A program made the position numbers and the translations under genes. DNA of 64,000 nt, taken from positions 1-64,000 of the forward strand of contig CAYNGD010000009.1 in NCBI GenBank assembly GCA_964396965.1. Reading direction: 5' to 3'. The stretch comes from JABMRW01 sp964396965 (GTDB lineage Bacteria; Chloroflexota; Dehalococcoidia; Dehalococcoidales; BS750m-G39). Positions 55,831 to 64,000 of the stretch are shown here, piece after piece. Under the pieces are notes generated by a model that worked only from the letters and a program-made list of their open reading frames with translations, was not told where the DNA came from and did not search any database. Positions within the stretch are counted from its first letter, which is position 1. Each line of letters begins with the position of its first letter.

Positions 55831-56580
55831 ATGGGAAGGTTAGACGGCAGGGTAGCCATCGTCACCGGCGGCGCCAAAGGCCTGGGCAAAGCCTTTTGCT
55901 GGGCTCTGGCCAAAGAGGGGGCCAGGGTGATGATGGCGGTGCACCGCCTGGACGAGGAATCGCAGAAGGCGGTTAAAGAGATAGAGGCAAAGGGCGGTGC
56001 CAGCGTGGTGGTCGATGTCACCAAGGAAGAGGAGACGGTGCGCATGGCCGAGGCGACGTTCAAGAAGTTTGGCCGCATTGACATCCTGGTCAACAACGCT
56101 GCCTTCTATTACGGCGTGGGCCGGAAGCCTTTCTACGAGGTCACCCCGGAGGACTTTGACAAGGCGTTGGCGGTGGGGGCCAAGGGGGCCTGGCTCTGCG
56201 CCAAGGCGGTCTTTCCCTATATGAAGGAGCAGAAGAGCGGCAAGATTATCAACCTCTCTTCCGATACCGTTTTTGCCCCGACCAAGGGGATGATTAACTA
56301 TATCGCCTCCAAGGCGGCTGTCATCGGCATTACCCGCGTCCTGGCCGGCGAGCTGGGGCAGTATAACGTCTGCGTCAACGCCGTCGCCCCCGGCTACACC
56401 GATACCCCGGCCAGCTGGACAATCGGCAACGTGGCCAAGTTCGACACCAGCACTACCCCGCTGGGGCGTGTCAGCAAGCCCGATGATATAGTCGGTGCCG
56501 TCGTCTTCTTCGCCAGTGATGACAGCAACTTCATCAGCGGTCAGACAATAATCATCGACGGTGGTCGCCGGGTGACCTAG
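55831..56580 (+). CDS. Short-chain dehydrogenase/reductase (SDR 2)
   Basis: A 249-residue classical SDR with cofactor motif TGGAKGLG, NNAA motif and catalytic Ser/Tyr/Lys in NLSSDTV and YIASK. SD aaggagga. It is of identical length to, and strongly similar with, the next SDR (shared FGRIDILVNNA, SRKPFYE-like GRKPFYE, KIINL/V, GELGQY), so the pair is a tandem duplicate. Substrate unknown. Confidence 0.9.
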   Translation: MGRLDGRVAIVTGGAKGLGKAFCWALAKEGARVMMAVHRLDEESQKAVKEIEAKGGASVVVDVTKEEETVRMAEATFKKFGRIDILVNNAAFYYGVGRKPFYEVTPEDFDKALAVGAKGAWLCAKAVFPYMKEQKSGKIINLSSDTVFAPTKGMINYIASKAAVIGITRVLAGELGQYNVCVNAVAPGYTDTPASWTIGNVAKFDTSTTPLGRVSKPDDIVGAVVFFASDDSNFISGQTIIIDGGRRVT

Positions 56581-56593
56581 AAGGAGTTTGAAA

Positions 56594-57343
56594 ATGGGAT
56601 TGTTGGATAACAAGGTAGCCATCGTCACCGGCGGCGCCAGGGGACTGGGTGAGGCCTACTGCCTCAGGCTGGCCCAGGAAGGGGCCAGGGTGGTGATGGC
56701 CGATATCCTGGAGGAGGCAGGGGAGGTAGTTCAGAAAATCAAGGCCGCCGGCGGCCAGGCCATAGCGGTAAAGGTCGATGTCACCAGCGAGGTCGAGACC
56801 AAGCGTATGGCCGAGGAGACGGCTAAAGCATTTGGCCGCATCGATATCCTGGTCAACAACGCCGGCTTCTACCACGGTATGTCGCGGAAGCCATTTTACG
56901 AGATTTCTTCGGCGGAGTGGGACAAGATGATGGCGGTGAGCGTCAAGGGTACCTGGCTCTGCACCAGGGCGGTCTTCCCTTATATGAAAGAGCTGGGCAA
57001 GGGCAAGATTATCAACGTCGCCTCCGAGGCCTGCTTTGCCCCCACCAAGGGGCTGGTTCATTATACCGCGGCCAAATCGGCCGTTATCGGCATCAGCCGG
57101 GTGCTGGACGGCGAGCTGGGGCAGTACGGCATCTGCGTCAATGTGATCGCCCCCGGCGTTATTGATACCCCGGCCACCAGGAGCTACGTAAATATGGAAA
57201 AGATGGACGCCAGCTCCGTCCCTCTGGGCCGTTTCGGCGTGCCCGAAGACATCGTCGGTGCCGTCGTCTTCTTCTCAAGCGACGACAGCGACTTTATCAG
57301 CGGCCAGACACTGCTGATTGACGGCGCCCGCCGGGTTAACTAG
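56594..57343 (+). CDS. Short-chain dehydrogenase/reductase (SDR 3)
   Basis: A 249-residue classical SDR, tandem paralogue of the preceding gene. Cofactor motif TGGARGLG, NNAG motif, catalytic Tyr-x3-Lys YTAAK. Both end in SGQT-x4-DG-x-RRV. ATG 56594 with SD aaggag; a TTG six bases earlier is unlikely. Together with SDR 2 it may act on successive or stereoisomeric intermediates; that is inference. Confidence 0.9.
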   Translation: MGLLDNKVAIVTGGARGLGEAYCLRLAQEGARVVMADILEEAGEVVQKIKAAGGQAIAVKVDVTSEVETKRMAEETAKAFGRIDILVNNAGFYHGMSRKPFYEISSAEWDKMMAVSVKGTWLCTRAVFPYMKELGKGKIINVASEACFAPTKGLVHYTAAKSAVIGISRVLDGELGQYGICVNVIAPGVIDTPATRSYVNMEKMDASSVPLGRFGVPEDIVGAVVFFSSDDSDFISGQTLLIDGARRVN

Positions 57344-57371
57344 CCGTGGTTTAGCCCGATGGAGAGCGCTG

Positions 57372-57380
57372 TGCTATAAT
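57372..57380 (+). promoter_or_regulatory. Extended -10 promoter for the PEP-like/MoaD/AOR operon
   Basis: TGC-TATAAT (TATAAT 57375-57380) just after SDR 3, about 40 nt before the next ATG, which has SD aaggagg. Confidence 0.55.
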
Positions 57381-57421
57381 AAAACCGAACTAAGGATATA
57401 AAGACCAAGGAGGAAAAAGAT

Positions 57422-59140
57422 ATGCCCTGGATGTGGAACCTGTATGTCAGGGAGTTCTGGCCGCAGCGTGACCTCAAGAAGTACCCGCTGTGGTTCGTGA
57501 ACTTCTCCCACAGCTACCCGGCCTGGACCCCTCTGTTTGGCTGGATGTGGAACTATGCCCTGGCCCACGGTCTCATCTATGGTATCAATGAGGCATCAAT
57601 ACCCACCATCAGGGGGAGCGAGGTGCGCAATATGGACGGCTGCGCCCTGGCCGGTGCCCTCAGGATCAGTGACGAGGCCGAGATTGCCGAAAGGAAGGAG
57701 AACTTCAAAAAGTTCATACTGGAACAGTATGCTCCCAAAGGGGACAAGATCTATAAGGATATGGAGAGCGAACTGATAGGGCTGTGTAAAAGATTCAGGA
57801 CTTTTGACTACAAAAAGGCAAACCAGTACCAGCTTTACCAGCTCTTCCGGGAGGGGGTGCGGATGCTCTACCGGGAGTGGGAGACCCATTTCTATCTGAT
57901 ATACCCCCTCTACGAGGCCTACTGGAACTGCACTGAGATTGTCGCCGAATACGCCGGGATAAAGGAGTTTTCCCCCGACTGGCACAGAATAATACGCGGC
58001 TACGATAACGACCTCTTTGTTCAGGACAAGGCGCTCTGGGGACTGCGCACCCGTGCCCTCCAGCTCAAGCTAGGCGATGCCTTCACCAAGAACGCGGCGG
58101 CTGACGTTGTCCCCGCTCTCAAGAAGACGACGGCGGGGCGGGAGTGGCTGAAGAAAGACCTGAACGATTTTCTGCTGGTCAAGGGCTACGGCTGGCGGTC
58201 GCCGCGAATGATGGAGTTCATCATCCCATCGTGGTGGGAAGACCCCACCCCGGCTATCGCTCACATCCAGCAGTACCTGTCTCTGTCCAAGGACATCAAC
58301 GCCCCCTTCCCGCTGGACAGAATCCGGCCCAGACTGGTCAAGGAGCGGGAAGAGCTCACCCGCCAGCTTATCGATAAGATGAAGGCCAGCGGCTACAAGG
58401 ATATGGAGTGGTTCCTGGCCACCCTCAGCGTGAGCCAGAGGACAAGCTCCTTCAGCGAGAGCCATGACGTTGCCTGGGAGCAGGGCTGCCACACCACCTT
58501 CCGCTACCTGGTGAGAAAGATTGGCGAAAAGCTGGTGAAATTTGGCACCATTGAAGACCCCAACGACATGTTCCTCTTCATCCCCGACGAACTGGAGCTG
58601 TTCATCATCTACCCCGACTCTTACGAGGTCAAGGACATCGTCACCGAACGCAGAAAGACCTGGACCGAGCAGAAGGAGTTCAAGACGCGTGCGCCAATTA
58701 TTTCCGCCGGGCCGTTGACAGCGGAGGCCATCAACAAGCATATAGTCGCGACTCACGATGCCATAGTGACTAAGGTTGTAGCTGGGGAAGCCCCTATCCC
58801 CAGGCCGGAGACGGGCGCTATCACCTTCGGTAACTGCGGTAGTCCCGCCGGCACCGTAGAGGGCAGGGCCCACCTGGTAGTGAATAATGAGGACGTCTTT
58901 ACCACCCAGCCCGGTGATATCATAGTCTGCCCGTCGATGTCTTCGGGGTGGACGCCGATACTGCCGCTGGCCAAGGGGATTGTTACCAACGGCGGCGGCT
59001 CGCTTAGCCACGCCTGTATTCACTGCCGCGAATATGATATACCGCTGGTATCGAACACGGGCAACGGCACCATGGTTGTCAACGAAGGTGACAGGATTAA
59101 GCTTGACGCCGACGAGGGGCTGGTCTTCCGGCTGAAATAG
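57422..59140 (+). CDS. PEP-synthase-like protein with phosphohistidine domain (possible phenylphosphate-synthase-like subunit)
   Basis: A 572-residue protein. The last ~110 residues are a PEP-utilising mobile domain with the phospho-accepting histidine at about residue 530 (NGGGSLSHACIHCREY) and the usual PG-x-ILV element (QPGDIIVCPS). The first ~450 residues are helical and Trp/Tyr-rich and unlike PPDK; there is no ATP-grasp domain and no PEP-binding TIM barrel. In anaerobic phenol degraders one subunit of phenylphosphate synthase resembles the His-domain part of PEP synthase without the ATP domain. That role, with MoaD and AOR genes following, is a hypothesis. Confidence 0.75.
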   Translation: MPWMWNLYVREFWPQRDLKKYPLWFVNFSHSYPAWTPLFGWMWNYALAHGLIYGINEASIPTIRGSEVRNMDGCALAGALRISDEAEIAERKENFKKFILEQYAPKGDKIYKDMESELIGLCKRFRTFDYKKANQYQLYQLFREGVRMLYREWETHFYLIYPLYEAYWNCTEIVAEYAGIKEFSPDWHRIIRGYDNDLFVQDKALWGLRTRALQLKLGDAFTKNAAADVVPALKKTTAGREWLKKDLNDFLLVKGYGWRSPRMMEFIIPSWWEDPTPAIAHIQQYLSLSKDINAPFPLDRIRPRLVKEREELTRQLIDKMKASGYKDMEWFLATLSVSQRTSSFSESHDVAWEQGCHTTFRYLVRKIGEKLVKFGTIEDPNDMFLFIPDELELFIIYPDSYEVKDIVTERRKTWTEQKEFKTRAPIISAGPLTAEAINKHIVATHDAIVTKVVAGEAPIPRPETGAITFGNCGSPAGTVEGRAHLVVNNEDVFTTQPGDIIVCPSMSSGWTPILPLAKGIVTNGGGSLSHACIHCREYDIPLVSNTGNGTMVVNEGDRIKLDADEGLVFRLK

Positions 59141-59145
59141 CTAAG

Positions 59146-59418
59146 ATGAGCGTGCGGGTGAAACTGCCGCCGGTGCTGCAGGAGTTAAGCGGCGGCGTTG
59201 AGACGCTTGAGGTAAAGGGAACTACCGTCAACGAGTGTCTTGAGGAGCTTGAGGCACGGTTCCCCGGTGTAAGGCAGTCGCTGCTCGACAGGCAGGGGAA
59301 GTTGCTGCGTGCCTTTGGCCTCTACCTCGATTCCGACGGTCTGCGCCCGGTGGAGCTGGACAGCCCGGTATGTGACGGCGACGAGATTGTCATCCTTAAC
59401 TTTCTCATGGGCGGCTAG
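59146..59418 (+). CDS. MoaD/ThiS-family sulfur carrier
   Basis: A 90-residue ubiquitin-fold protein ending in the diagnostic Gly-Gly (NFLMGG) that is adenylated and thiocarboxylated. It starts MSVRVKLPPVLQEL. MoaD supplies sulfur for molybdopterin. Its position 5 bp after the PEP-like gene and 28 bp before an AOR gene suggests it serves the tungsto/molybdopterin cofactor of that AOR. No MoaE is adjacent. Confidence 0.9.
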   Translation: MSVRVKLPPVLQELSGGVETLEVKGTTVNECLEELEARFPGVRQSLLDRQGKLLRAFGLYLDSDGLRPVELDSPVCDGDEIVILNFLMGG

Positions 59419-59446
59419 GCGCCATTATTAGACTCTGGAGGCTAAG

Positions 59447-61288
59447 ATGGGCAGCTATAACGGCAGACTGATAAGGCTTGACCTGACCAACCGCCGGAGC
59501 CAGGCGGAAGAGATACCAGAGCGGCGTATGAAAGAATATCTCGGCGGGCGGGGCGTCGGCGTCAGCTACCTCTACGAAGAGCTCAAGCCCGGTGTGGAGC
59601 CTATGAGTGCGGAGAACAAGGTGATACTGATGATGGGCCCCCTCGGTGCCACCCAGGCCATGTCGGTCTCCCGGATGGCGCTGGTGACCAAGAGCCCGAT
59701 GACTGGCGCCATAGCCAAGTCGGTCATGGGCGGCAACTTTGGCGCTTATTTAAAATTTGCCGGCTACGACGGTATCATCGTCGAGGGCGAGGCCGATAAG
59801 CCGGTATATGTCCATATCGATAAGGACAGGATTGAGATTCTGGATGCCGCCGGGCTCTGGGGACTGGATACCCAGCAGACGCATGAGAAGCTGCGCCAGA
59901 TGCACGGCAAAGCGACCCAGGTGGCCTGTATTGGCCCGGCCGGGGAGAAGCTGGTGCGCTATGCTATCCTTATCAGCAACCTGCGCTGCGGCGGGCGCAC
60001 CGGCGTGGGCACGGTGCTGGGCGCCAAGAAGCTCAAGGCCTTCGCCGTCAACTCAGCGGGGCCCTTAAGCCTCTATGACGCTGAGGCCTTCCGGAAAATT
60101 AACCGGGAGGTGATCGAGGGCCTTAAGACCAGCCCGGGACGGATCAGGATGAGCGACTTCGGCACCTCCTATCTGACGCTGGGCTTCGAGAAGGTGGGCA
60201 TCTTACCGGTCAGGAACTTCCAGGAGGGGCACCTTGAGGGCGTGGAGAAGATAAGCGAGGAGGAACTGGCCAAGATAAAGGTCAGGAATGACGGCTGCTA
60301 CGGCTGTATGACCAAGTGCGGCCAGGTGCGTAAGGTCAGCGGCGGCAGCTATGACGGCGCCACTAGCGAAGGCCCCGACTACGAGACCATCTGGTCTCTG
60401 GGCGGCAACCTGGCCAACACCGATAAGGACTCGCTGATAGCCGCCGACTCCCTCTGCGACAGGCTGGGCATGGATACCGTCAGTGCCGGCAACTCCATCG
60501 GCTTTGCCTACGAGCTTTACCAGAGGGGCATTATCACCAAGAAAGACAGCGACGGGCTTGAGCTCAAGTGGGGCGACCACGCCGCCATGATGAAGTTGCT
60601 GGAGAAAATTGGCAACCGTGAGGGTTTCGGCCAGCTCCTCGGCGAGGGTACCAAGCGGGCTGCCGAGAAGATCGGTAAGGGCGCCGAGGACTACGCCATT
60701 CAGGTCAAGGGGCTGGAGCTTCCCGCCTACGAGCCAAGGGCGGTCAAGGGCTACGGGCTGGTGCTGGCCACCTCCAACATCGGCGCCAACCATATGTATG
60801 GCCGTCCCCGCGACGAGCTTTCCGGGAAGAAAGACAGGCTGACCGAGGTGGAAAAGGGCAAAGATATCGCCCGGGCCGAGATATCTCAGGCGATCCAGGA
60901 CTCGGTAATACAGTGCAGCTTCGGCCCGGTCACCGGCCTTAACCCCCAGCAGCGTAGCGGTTTACTGGTAGCGGCTACCGGATTTGAGGAGTTCGGCGAC
61001 CCCGCCTATCTAGAAAAGATAGGGGAGAGGACCCTCTGCCTGGAGCGCTGCTTTAACGTCCGCGAGGGGTTTGACCGCAAGGACGATACCCTGCCCAAGA
61101 GGATGCGCACCGAGCCACTGAAGAATGCCGGCCCGGCCACGGGGCAGGTCTTCAAGAACCTGGACGGCCTCCTCGATGAGTTCTACGATGCCCTGGGCTA
61201 TACCCGCCAGGGCATACCCTCCGAGGCCAAGCTGAAGGAGCTGGGGCTGGGCGGGGTGGTCAAGGACATAAAGAAGTTCAGTAAATAA
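59447..61288 (+). CDS. Aldehyde:ferredoxin oxidoreductase family (tungsten/molybdenum) enzyme
   Basis: A 613-residue AOR. N-terminal bis-pterin domain features include GRGVGVSYLYEEL and MGPLGATQAMSVSRMALVTKSPMTG. The [4Fe-4S] ligands are C284, C287, C291 (C-x2-C-x3-C in GCYGCMTKC) and C490. AORs oxidise aldehydes to acids with ferredoxin, or run in reverse; related enzymes act as benzoyl-CoA-reductase-type (BamB) or other substrates. SD ggagg-type before ATG. Ends at a strong bidirectional terminator. Confidence 0.94.
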   Translation: MGSYNGRLIRLDLTNRRSQAEEIPERRMKEYLGGRGVGVSYLYEELKPGVEPMSAENKVILMMGPLGATQAMSVSRMALVTKSPMTGAIAKSVMGGNFGAYLKFAGYDGIIVEGEADKPVYVHIDKDRIEILDAAGLWGLDTQQTHEKLRQMHGKATQVACIGPAGEKLVRYAILISNLRCGGRTGVGTVLGAKKLKAFAVNSAGPLSLYDAEAFRKINREVIEGLKTSPGRIRMSDFGTSYLTLGFEKVGILPVRNFQEGHLEGVEKISEEELAKIKVRNDGCYGCMTKCGQVRKVSGGSYDGATSEGPDYETIWSLGGNLANTDKDSLIAADSLCDRLGMDTVSAGNSIGFAYELYQRGIITKKDSDGLELKWGDHAAMMKLLEKIGNREGFGQLLGEGTKRAAEKIGKGAEDYAIQVKGLELPAYEPRAVKGYGLVLATSNIGANHMYGRPRDELSGKKDRLTEVEKGKDIARAEISQAIQDSVIQCSFGPVTGLNPQQRSGLLVAATGFEEFGDPAYLEKIGERTLCLERCFNVREGFDRKDDTLPKRMRTEPLKNAGPATGQVFKNLDGLLDEFYDALGYTRQGIPSEAKLKELGLGGVVKDIKKFSK

Positions 61289-61311
61289 ACCATCATGCAG
61301 GAATAAAAAGA

Positions 61312-61335
61312 GGGGCTCTCACCGGTGAGAGCCCC
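61312..61335. terminator. Bidirectional intrinsic terminator (24-bp perfect palindrome)
   Basis: A perfect 24-bp palindrome reading GGGGCTCTCACC and its complement, with TTAATTTT on one side and, on the other strand, TCTTTTTATT. It separates the convergent AOR and FAD-oxidoreductase genes. Confidence 0.9.
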
Positions 61336-61360
61336 TTAATTTTGCTTCTCTACGGCGGCT

Positions 61361-63025
61361 TTAGTACGGCCTCCCCTTTTCCTCCCATATTTTGGGCAGA
61401 CCGAGGTCTTCGGCCATCACCTTGTAGCAGATATAGCCGTTGACGCCGCGCAGCCCACCCCCGAAGTGTATCGTGGCGTTGCAGAGGTAGAGGTTCTTTA
61501 TCGGCGTCCGGTTGCCGGATAGCTCGGTGCAGGGCCTGAGTCTCCCCATCTGGGAGGCGAACATCGCCCCCACCGGCCAGGAGCCCTCAGGCACGCTGGC
61601 GTTGCGGCGCACGATGTCGTAGGGGGTGTTGTCCCAGGCGTCGATAATCTTGTCCTTGGTCAGGTTGGGGGCGTACCACTGCCACTGCCTGGCTGCCTCC
61701 TCGACGAAGTCCTTCTTTATCTGCAGCCACTGCTTCTCCGAGAAAAAGCGCTCGGGGGCGGTGAACTGCTCGATGAGGAAGTTGTGCTTTCCCTTGGGCG
61801 TCCGCGTCGGGTCAACCAGCGTCTCCTGCCCGATGCACATGAAAAGCTTTTTGGAGAAACCGCGGGTAAAGCACTCCGCCTGCTCCAGGCTGACGTAGTA
61901 GTCCATGTCCTTGGGCATCAGCCAGCACCTTCTTACCCGGTTGCAGTCCGGGTCGAAGGCGCTCGCCTTGTAGTCCGGCGGCTCGTGGAGGGCGAACCAG
62001 GCCCAGTGCAGGTTGCCCCGGTCGTAGGAGAAGTTCTCTATCTTGCGGGCCAGGTCGGGGCTGATGTGCTCACGGCCTACCAGGTCGAGGAAGGTCATAT
62101 TGACGGTGACGTCGCTGACCACAACTTTAGTTGCCTCTATCTCCGAGCCGTCGGCCAGACGCACCCCCTTGGCCACACCGTCTTCGACAATAATCTTTGC
62201 CACCGGGTGCCGGACGAAGAAGGTTCCGCCGTTTTCGGTAACCGCCTTCTGCAGGGCGTGGGCGACGTTATGAGCACCGCCCTGGACCACGGTGGCCGGC
62301 GACCAGCCCAGGGTCACCGCGAGCTGGGCCAGCGTCTCCGGCAGGGGGGCGACATCGTTGGGGAAACAGCCGGTGCTGGTCTGCATCGACCTCATGAAGA
62401 GCATCCTCAGCTCGGTGCTCTCAAAGAGGTCGCAGGCGACCTGCTTGACCGTCATGAACTGCCAGGCCGGGTCAATCTTGTTCTCAGGGTCGTCGAGCAG
62501 CTTTTCCACCGGGTCTTTGACCCCCCAGGGGGGCGCCGGGGTGGCCCGATATTCCGAGACCGCGTCCCGCCACCTGTTTCGGTACAACTCGAAGAGTATC
62601 TCGTTCTGCTCGGCGTCCCGCGGGGAGAAGCGGGCAATGTTCTTGGTGTTCTTCTTCAGGTTCTCCGGCCAAACTACCGTCTCCCCGGTGGTCAGGTCGG
62701 GGTTGGTCGTTACCGGAAAGCTCACCAGGCAGGTCTCGTCGTCAAAGATGGCGGCGTGGTCAACCTCGGGGGTGAGGTACCAGGCCCCCTTTTCCCAGAG
62801 CTTGAAGTCGTTCCACACCGGGCTGGTGTACATCCGGGTAAAGTTGGCGCAGGGATTGCTCAAGAATGCCGGCAGGGGCTGCTCCTCGGTGCAGGCACCA
62901 CCGCCCAGTTCGAACTCCTTTTCAAAGACGGCCACCTTCATCCCTGCCCAGCCCAGATAACAGGCGGCAATCAGCCCGTTATGCCCACCACCAACTATAA
63001 TGGCATCATAGCTTGCGTCTGGCAT
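61361..63025 (-). CDS. Phytoene-desaturase-like FAD-dependent oxidoreductase
   Basis: A 554-residue flavoprotein of the CrtI/retinol-saturase-like family. The N-terminal FAD motif is IIVGGGHNGLIAACYLGWAG, and the C-terminal family signature includes NLYLCNATIHFGGGLRGVNGY. SD aaggaggt before ATG. The substrate is likely a hydrophobic or cyclic molecule. A paralogue follows two genes upstream on the same strand (63451-64000). In this catabolic context a desaturase or dehydrogenase acting on alicyclic or isoprenoid compounds is plausible. Confidence 0.88.
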   Translation of the reverse strand: MPDASYDAIIVGGGHNGLIAACYLGWAGMKVAVFEKEFELGGGACTEEQPLPAFLSNPCANFTRMYTSPVWNDFKLWEKGAWYLTPEVDHAAIFDDETCLVSFPVTTNPDLTTGETVVWPENLKKNTKNIARFSPRDAEQNEILFELYRNRWRDAVSEYRATPAPPWGVKDPVEKLLDDPENKIDPAWQFMTVKQVACDLFESTELRMLFMRSMQTSTGCFPNDVAPLPETLAQLAVTLGWSPATVVQGGAHNVAHALQKAVTENGGTFFVRHPVAKIIVEDGVAKGVRLADGSEIEATKVVVSDVTVNMTFLDLVGREHISPDLARKIENFSYDRGNLHWAWFALHEPPDYKASAFDPDCNRVRRCWLMPKDMDYYVSLEQAECFTRGFSKKLFMCIGQETLVDPTRTPKGKHNFLIEQFTAPERFFSEKQWLQIKKDFVEEAARQWQWYAPNLTKDKIIDAWDNTPYDIVRRNASVPEGSWPVGAMFASQMGRLRPCTELSGNRTPIKNLYLCNATIHFGGGLRGVNGYICYKVMAEDLGLPKIWEEKGRPY

Positions 63026-63065
63026 AAGACCTCCTTTTCCGGTCCGGTTTTTAATATCTAATTAG

Positions 63066-63431
63066 TCAGTCAGGAATATCGGTTGGTATCGGCGGCACGA
63101 TTTTTTCTACTGTTTCTTTTCCCGGCTCCTTTTGTTTAACCTCCAGCGATGGAGACCGGCCGCCGGCTATCAGAAAGCGCAGGGCACCGAACAGTGTTCT
63201 AGGGTTCTTCAGGGCAAAGCCGACGATAGCCCGCAGGTCAGCCGGCTCAACGAAGGCCCTGACCGTCCAGGTTACCGGGGCAATCACCTTCATTGTCATC
63301 AGCAGCCGGGTCGGTTCCTCCTCGCCCTCTTTGGTGGCTTCCAGCGTCGCCGGGATAATAACGCTGGACTCAACACTCTCCACCTTGCACTGGAGCAGCG
63401 TCTTGCCTAGACCCGTAGACCTTATATACAT
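63066..63431 (-). CDS. Uncharacterised protein (121 aa) between two FAD oxidoreductases
   Basis: I do not recognise this family. It begins MYIRSTGLGKTLLQCKVESV with SD aaaggag, has a central stretch MTMKVIAPVTWTVRAFVEP that looks like beta strands, and ends in a Pro/Lys/Glu-rich tail. No signal peptide and no cysteine pair. Lying between two paralogous flavoproteins with short gaps, it is probably cotranscribed with them and may be an accessory subunit. Confidence 0.65.
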   Translation of the reverse strand: MYIRSTGLGKTLLQCKVESVESSVIIPATLEATKEGEEEPTRLLMTMKVIAPVTWTVRAFVEPADLRAIVGFALKNPRTLFGALRFLIAGGRSPSLEVKQKEPGKETVEKIVPPIPTDIPD

Positions 63432-63450
63432 ATAAAACTCCTTTGCCTGG

Positions 63451-64000
63451 TTAGAATAGCCCGGCCTCTTTAGCCTTTTTTACATATTCATTCTCCGGCC
63501 ACCACTTCTCAATGCCCAGGTCTTCGGCTATTTTTTCGGTGGCGCAGTAGCCCGGGCCGAAGGTTATCATACCGCCTGAGTGAGTGCAGGCGCCGCACAT
63601 ATAGAGCTTCTCTATCGGCGTCGAGTGCTGGCAGCAGTACTCGTTGGGCCGGAAATAGCCCATCTGCAGCGGCAGGTAGGCGCCCTGCTTGAAGCAGCCC
63701 TGCCTCATATCGGCGAACTTGTTCTCGGTGTCGAGGGGGGTGCCCATGTAGTCCCAGATTATGTTCTCGCTGGTCATATTCGGCGCGTAGCGGCTTAAGA
63801 CCTCCTTGCAGCGCTCGGCGTGCTCCCTCCTGACCTGGTACCAGGCCTGGGGGCCGCCCTCCTTGAGGTTGTAGGGTGTTTCCTGGGAGATAAGCCCGAC
63901 GTGCCGGCCTGATGGTGCCCTTATCGGGTCGTGGACTGAGGGGAAACAGCTGTTGAAGCCGCCGCTAATAAGCTCGCCCCGCTTTATCGCCTGGAAGTGG
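63451..64000 (-). CDS. Phytoene-desaturase-like FAD oxidoreductase, C-terminal part (5' end outside window)
   Basis: The frame is open from the stop at 63451 to the window edge at 64000, so only the last 182 residues are seen and the ATG at 63777 is internal. The C-terminal signature PIEKLYMCGACTHSGGMITFGPGYCATEKIAEDLG parallels the 61361-63025 protein (shortened key part: LYMCGACTHSGGMITFGPGY). It is a paralogue of that enzyme, rich in Cys/His near the end. Confidence 0.88.
   Translation of the reverse strand, partial: HFQAIKRGELISGGFNSCFPSVHDPIRAPSGRHVGLISQETPYNLKEGGPQAWYQVRREHAERCKEVLSRYAPNMTSENIIWDYMGTPLDTENKFADMRQGCFKQGAYLPLQMGYFRPNEYCCQHSTPIEKLYMCGACTHSGGMITFGPGYCATEKIAEDLGIEKWWPENEYVKKAKEAGLF

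Noticed and set aside
63451..63777. Complete 108-residue gene starting at ATG 63777
   Set aside because: The frame stays open to the window edge with sequence similar to the FAD-oxidoreductase family, so the gene is longer and cut by the window.
1..64000. CRISPR arrays, rRNA, tRNA, insertion sequences with transposase
   Set aside because: None seen on reading both strands; regular short direct repeats with unique spacers are absent.

Overview
The window is a GC-rich bacterial chromosome segment with very short intergenic gaps, many TTG/GTG starts and good Shine-Dalgarno (SD) sites inside operons. Gene content and order (infB-rbfA-truB, rpsO-pnp-dapB-asd-dapA, paired PF13451-type zinc-ribbon proteins, an inositol-phospholipid operon, an AOR-type oxidoreductase, many ferritin-like and DsrE/TusA proteins) point to an anaerobic Chloroflexota, most likely of the Dehalococcoidia. 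This is inferred from gene content and not proven. No rRNA, tRNA, CRISPR array, transposase or prophage gene was seen.

Layout. 1-2.5 kb: translation (infB 3' part, rbfA, truB, a zinc-ribbon mini-gene). 2.6-5.6 kb: inositol-1-phosphate synthase, GT4 glycosyltransferase and CDP-alcohol phosphatidyltransferase, together a phosphatidylinositol or PI-mannoside pathway. 5.6-12.9 kb: purA, then the minus-strand operon rpsO-pnp-dapB-asd-dapA-GNAT with ATGA overlaps. 13-23 kb: ylxP, a DUF1998 helicase, an ArsA-like ATPase, ftsY and lgt, then minus-strand RRM, bS21, zinc-ribbon, recJ and fabF genes. 23-31.8 kb: mtaB, a two-component system, an orphan GvpF/L gene, birA and an NfeD/slipin operon. 31.9-39 kb: histidine genes (hisZ-hisG-hisD, hisC, hisB). 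39-45.1 kb: minus-strand guaA-purD-purE-purB-purC. 45-54.8 kb: small regulators, then a 12-gene minus-strand operon for Fe-S/sulfur handling, peroxide defence and ferritin-like proteins, then a coiled-coil protein and a sugar nucleotidyltransferase. 55-64 kb: an accessory catabolic module (three SDRs, a PEP-synthase-like phosphohistidine protein, a MoaD-like carrier, AOR and two phytoene-desaturase-like FAD oxidoreductases).

Most notable. (1) hisC is preceded by a promoter, a 26-codon leader peptide with a Tyr/Phe run and mutually exclusive antiterminator/terminator stems, the architecture of an aromatic amino-acid attenuator. (2) hisG encodes two HisG catalytic domains in tandem with complementary motif decay, and has no ATG/GTG/TTG start. 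(3) The IscS-like protein next to iscU lacks the PLP lysine. (4) A zinc-ribbon gene has a perfect 10-bp stem closing over its ribosome-binding site. (5) Six genes have a promoter whose -10 box lies 7-9 nt before ATG, predicting leaderless mRNAs. (6) purD must start at CTG. (7) Three intergenic copies of a MITE-like repeat are present.
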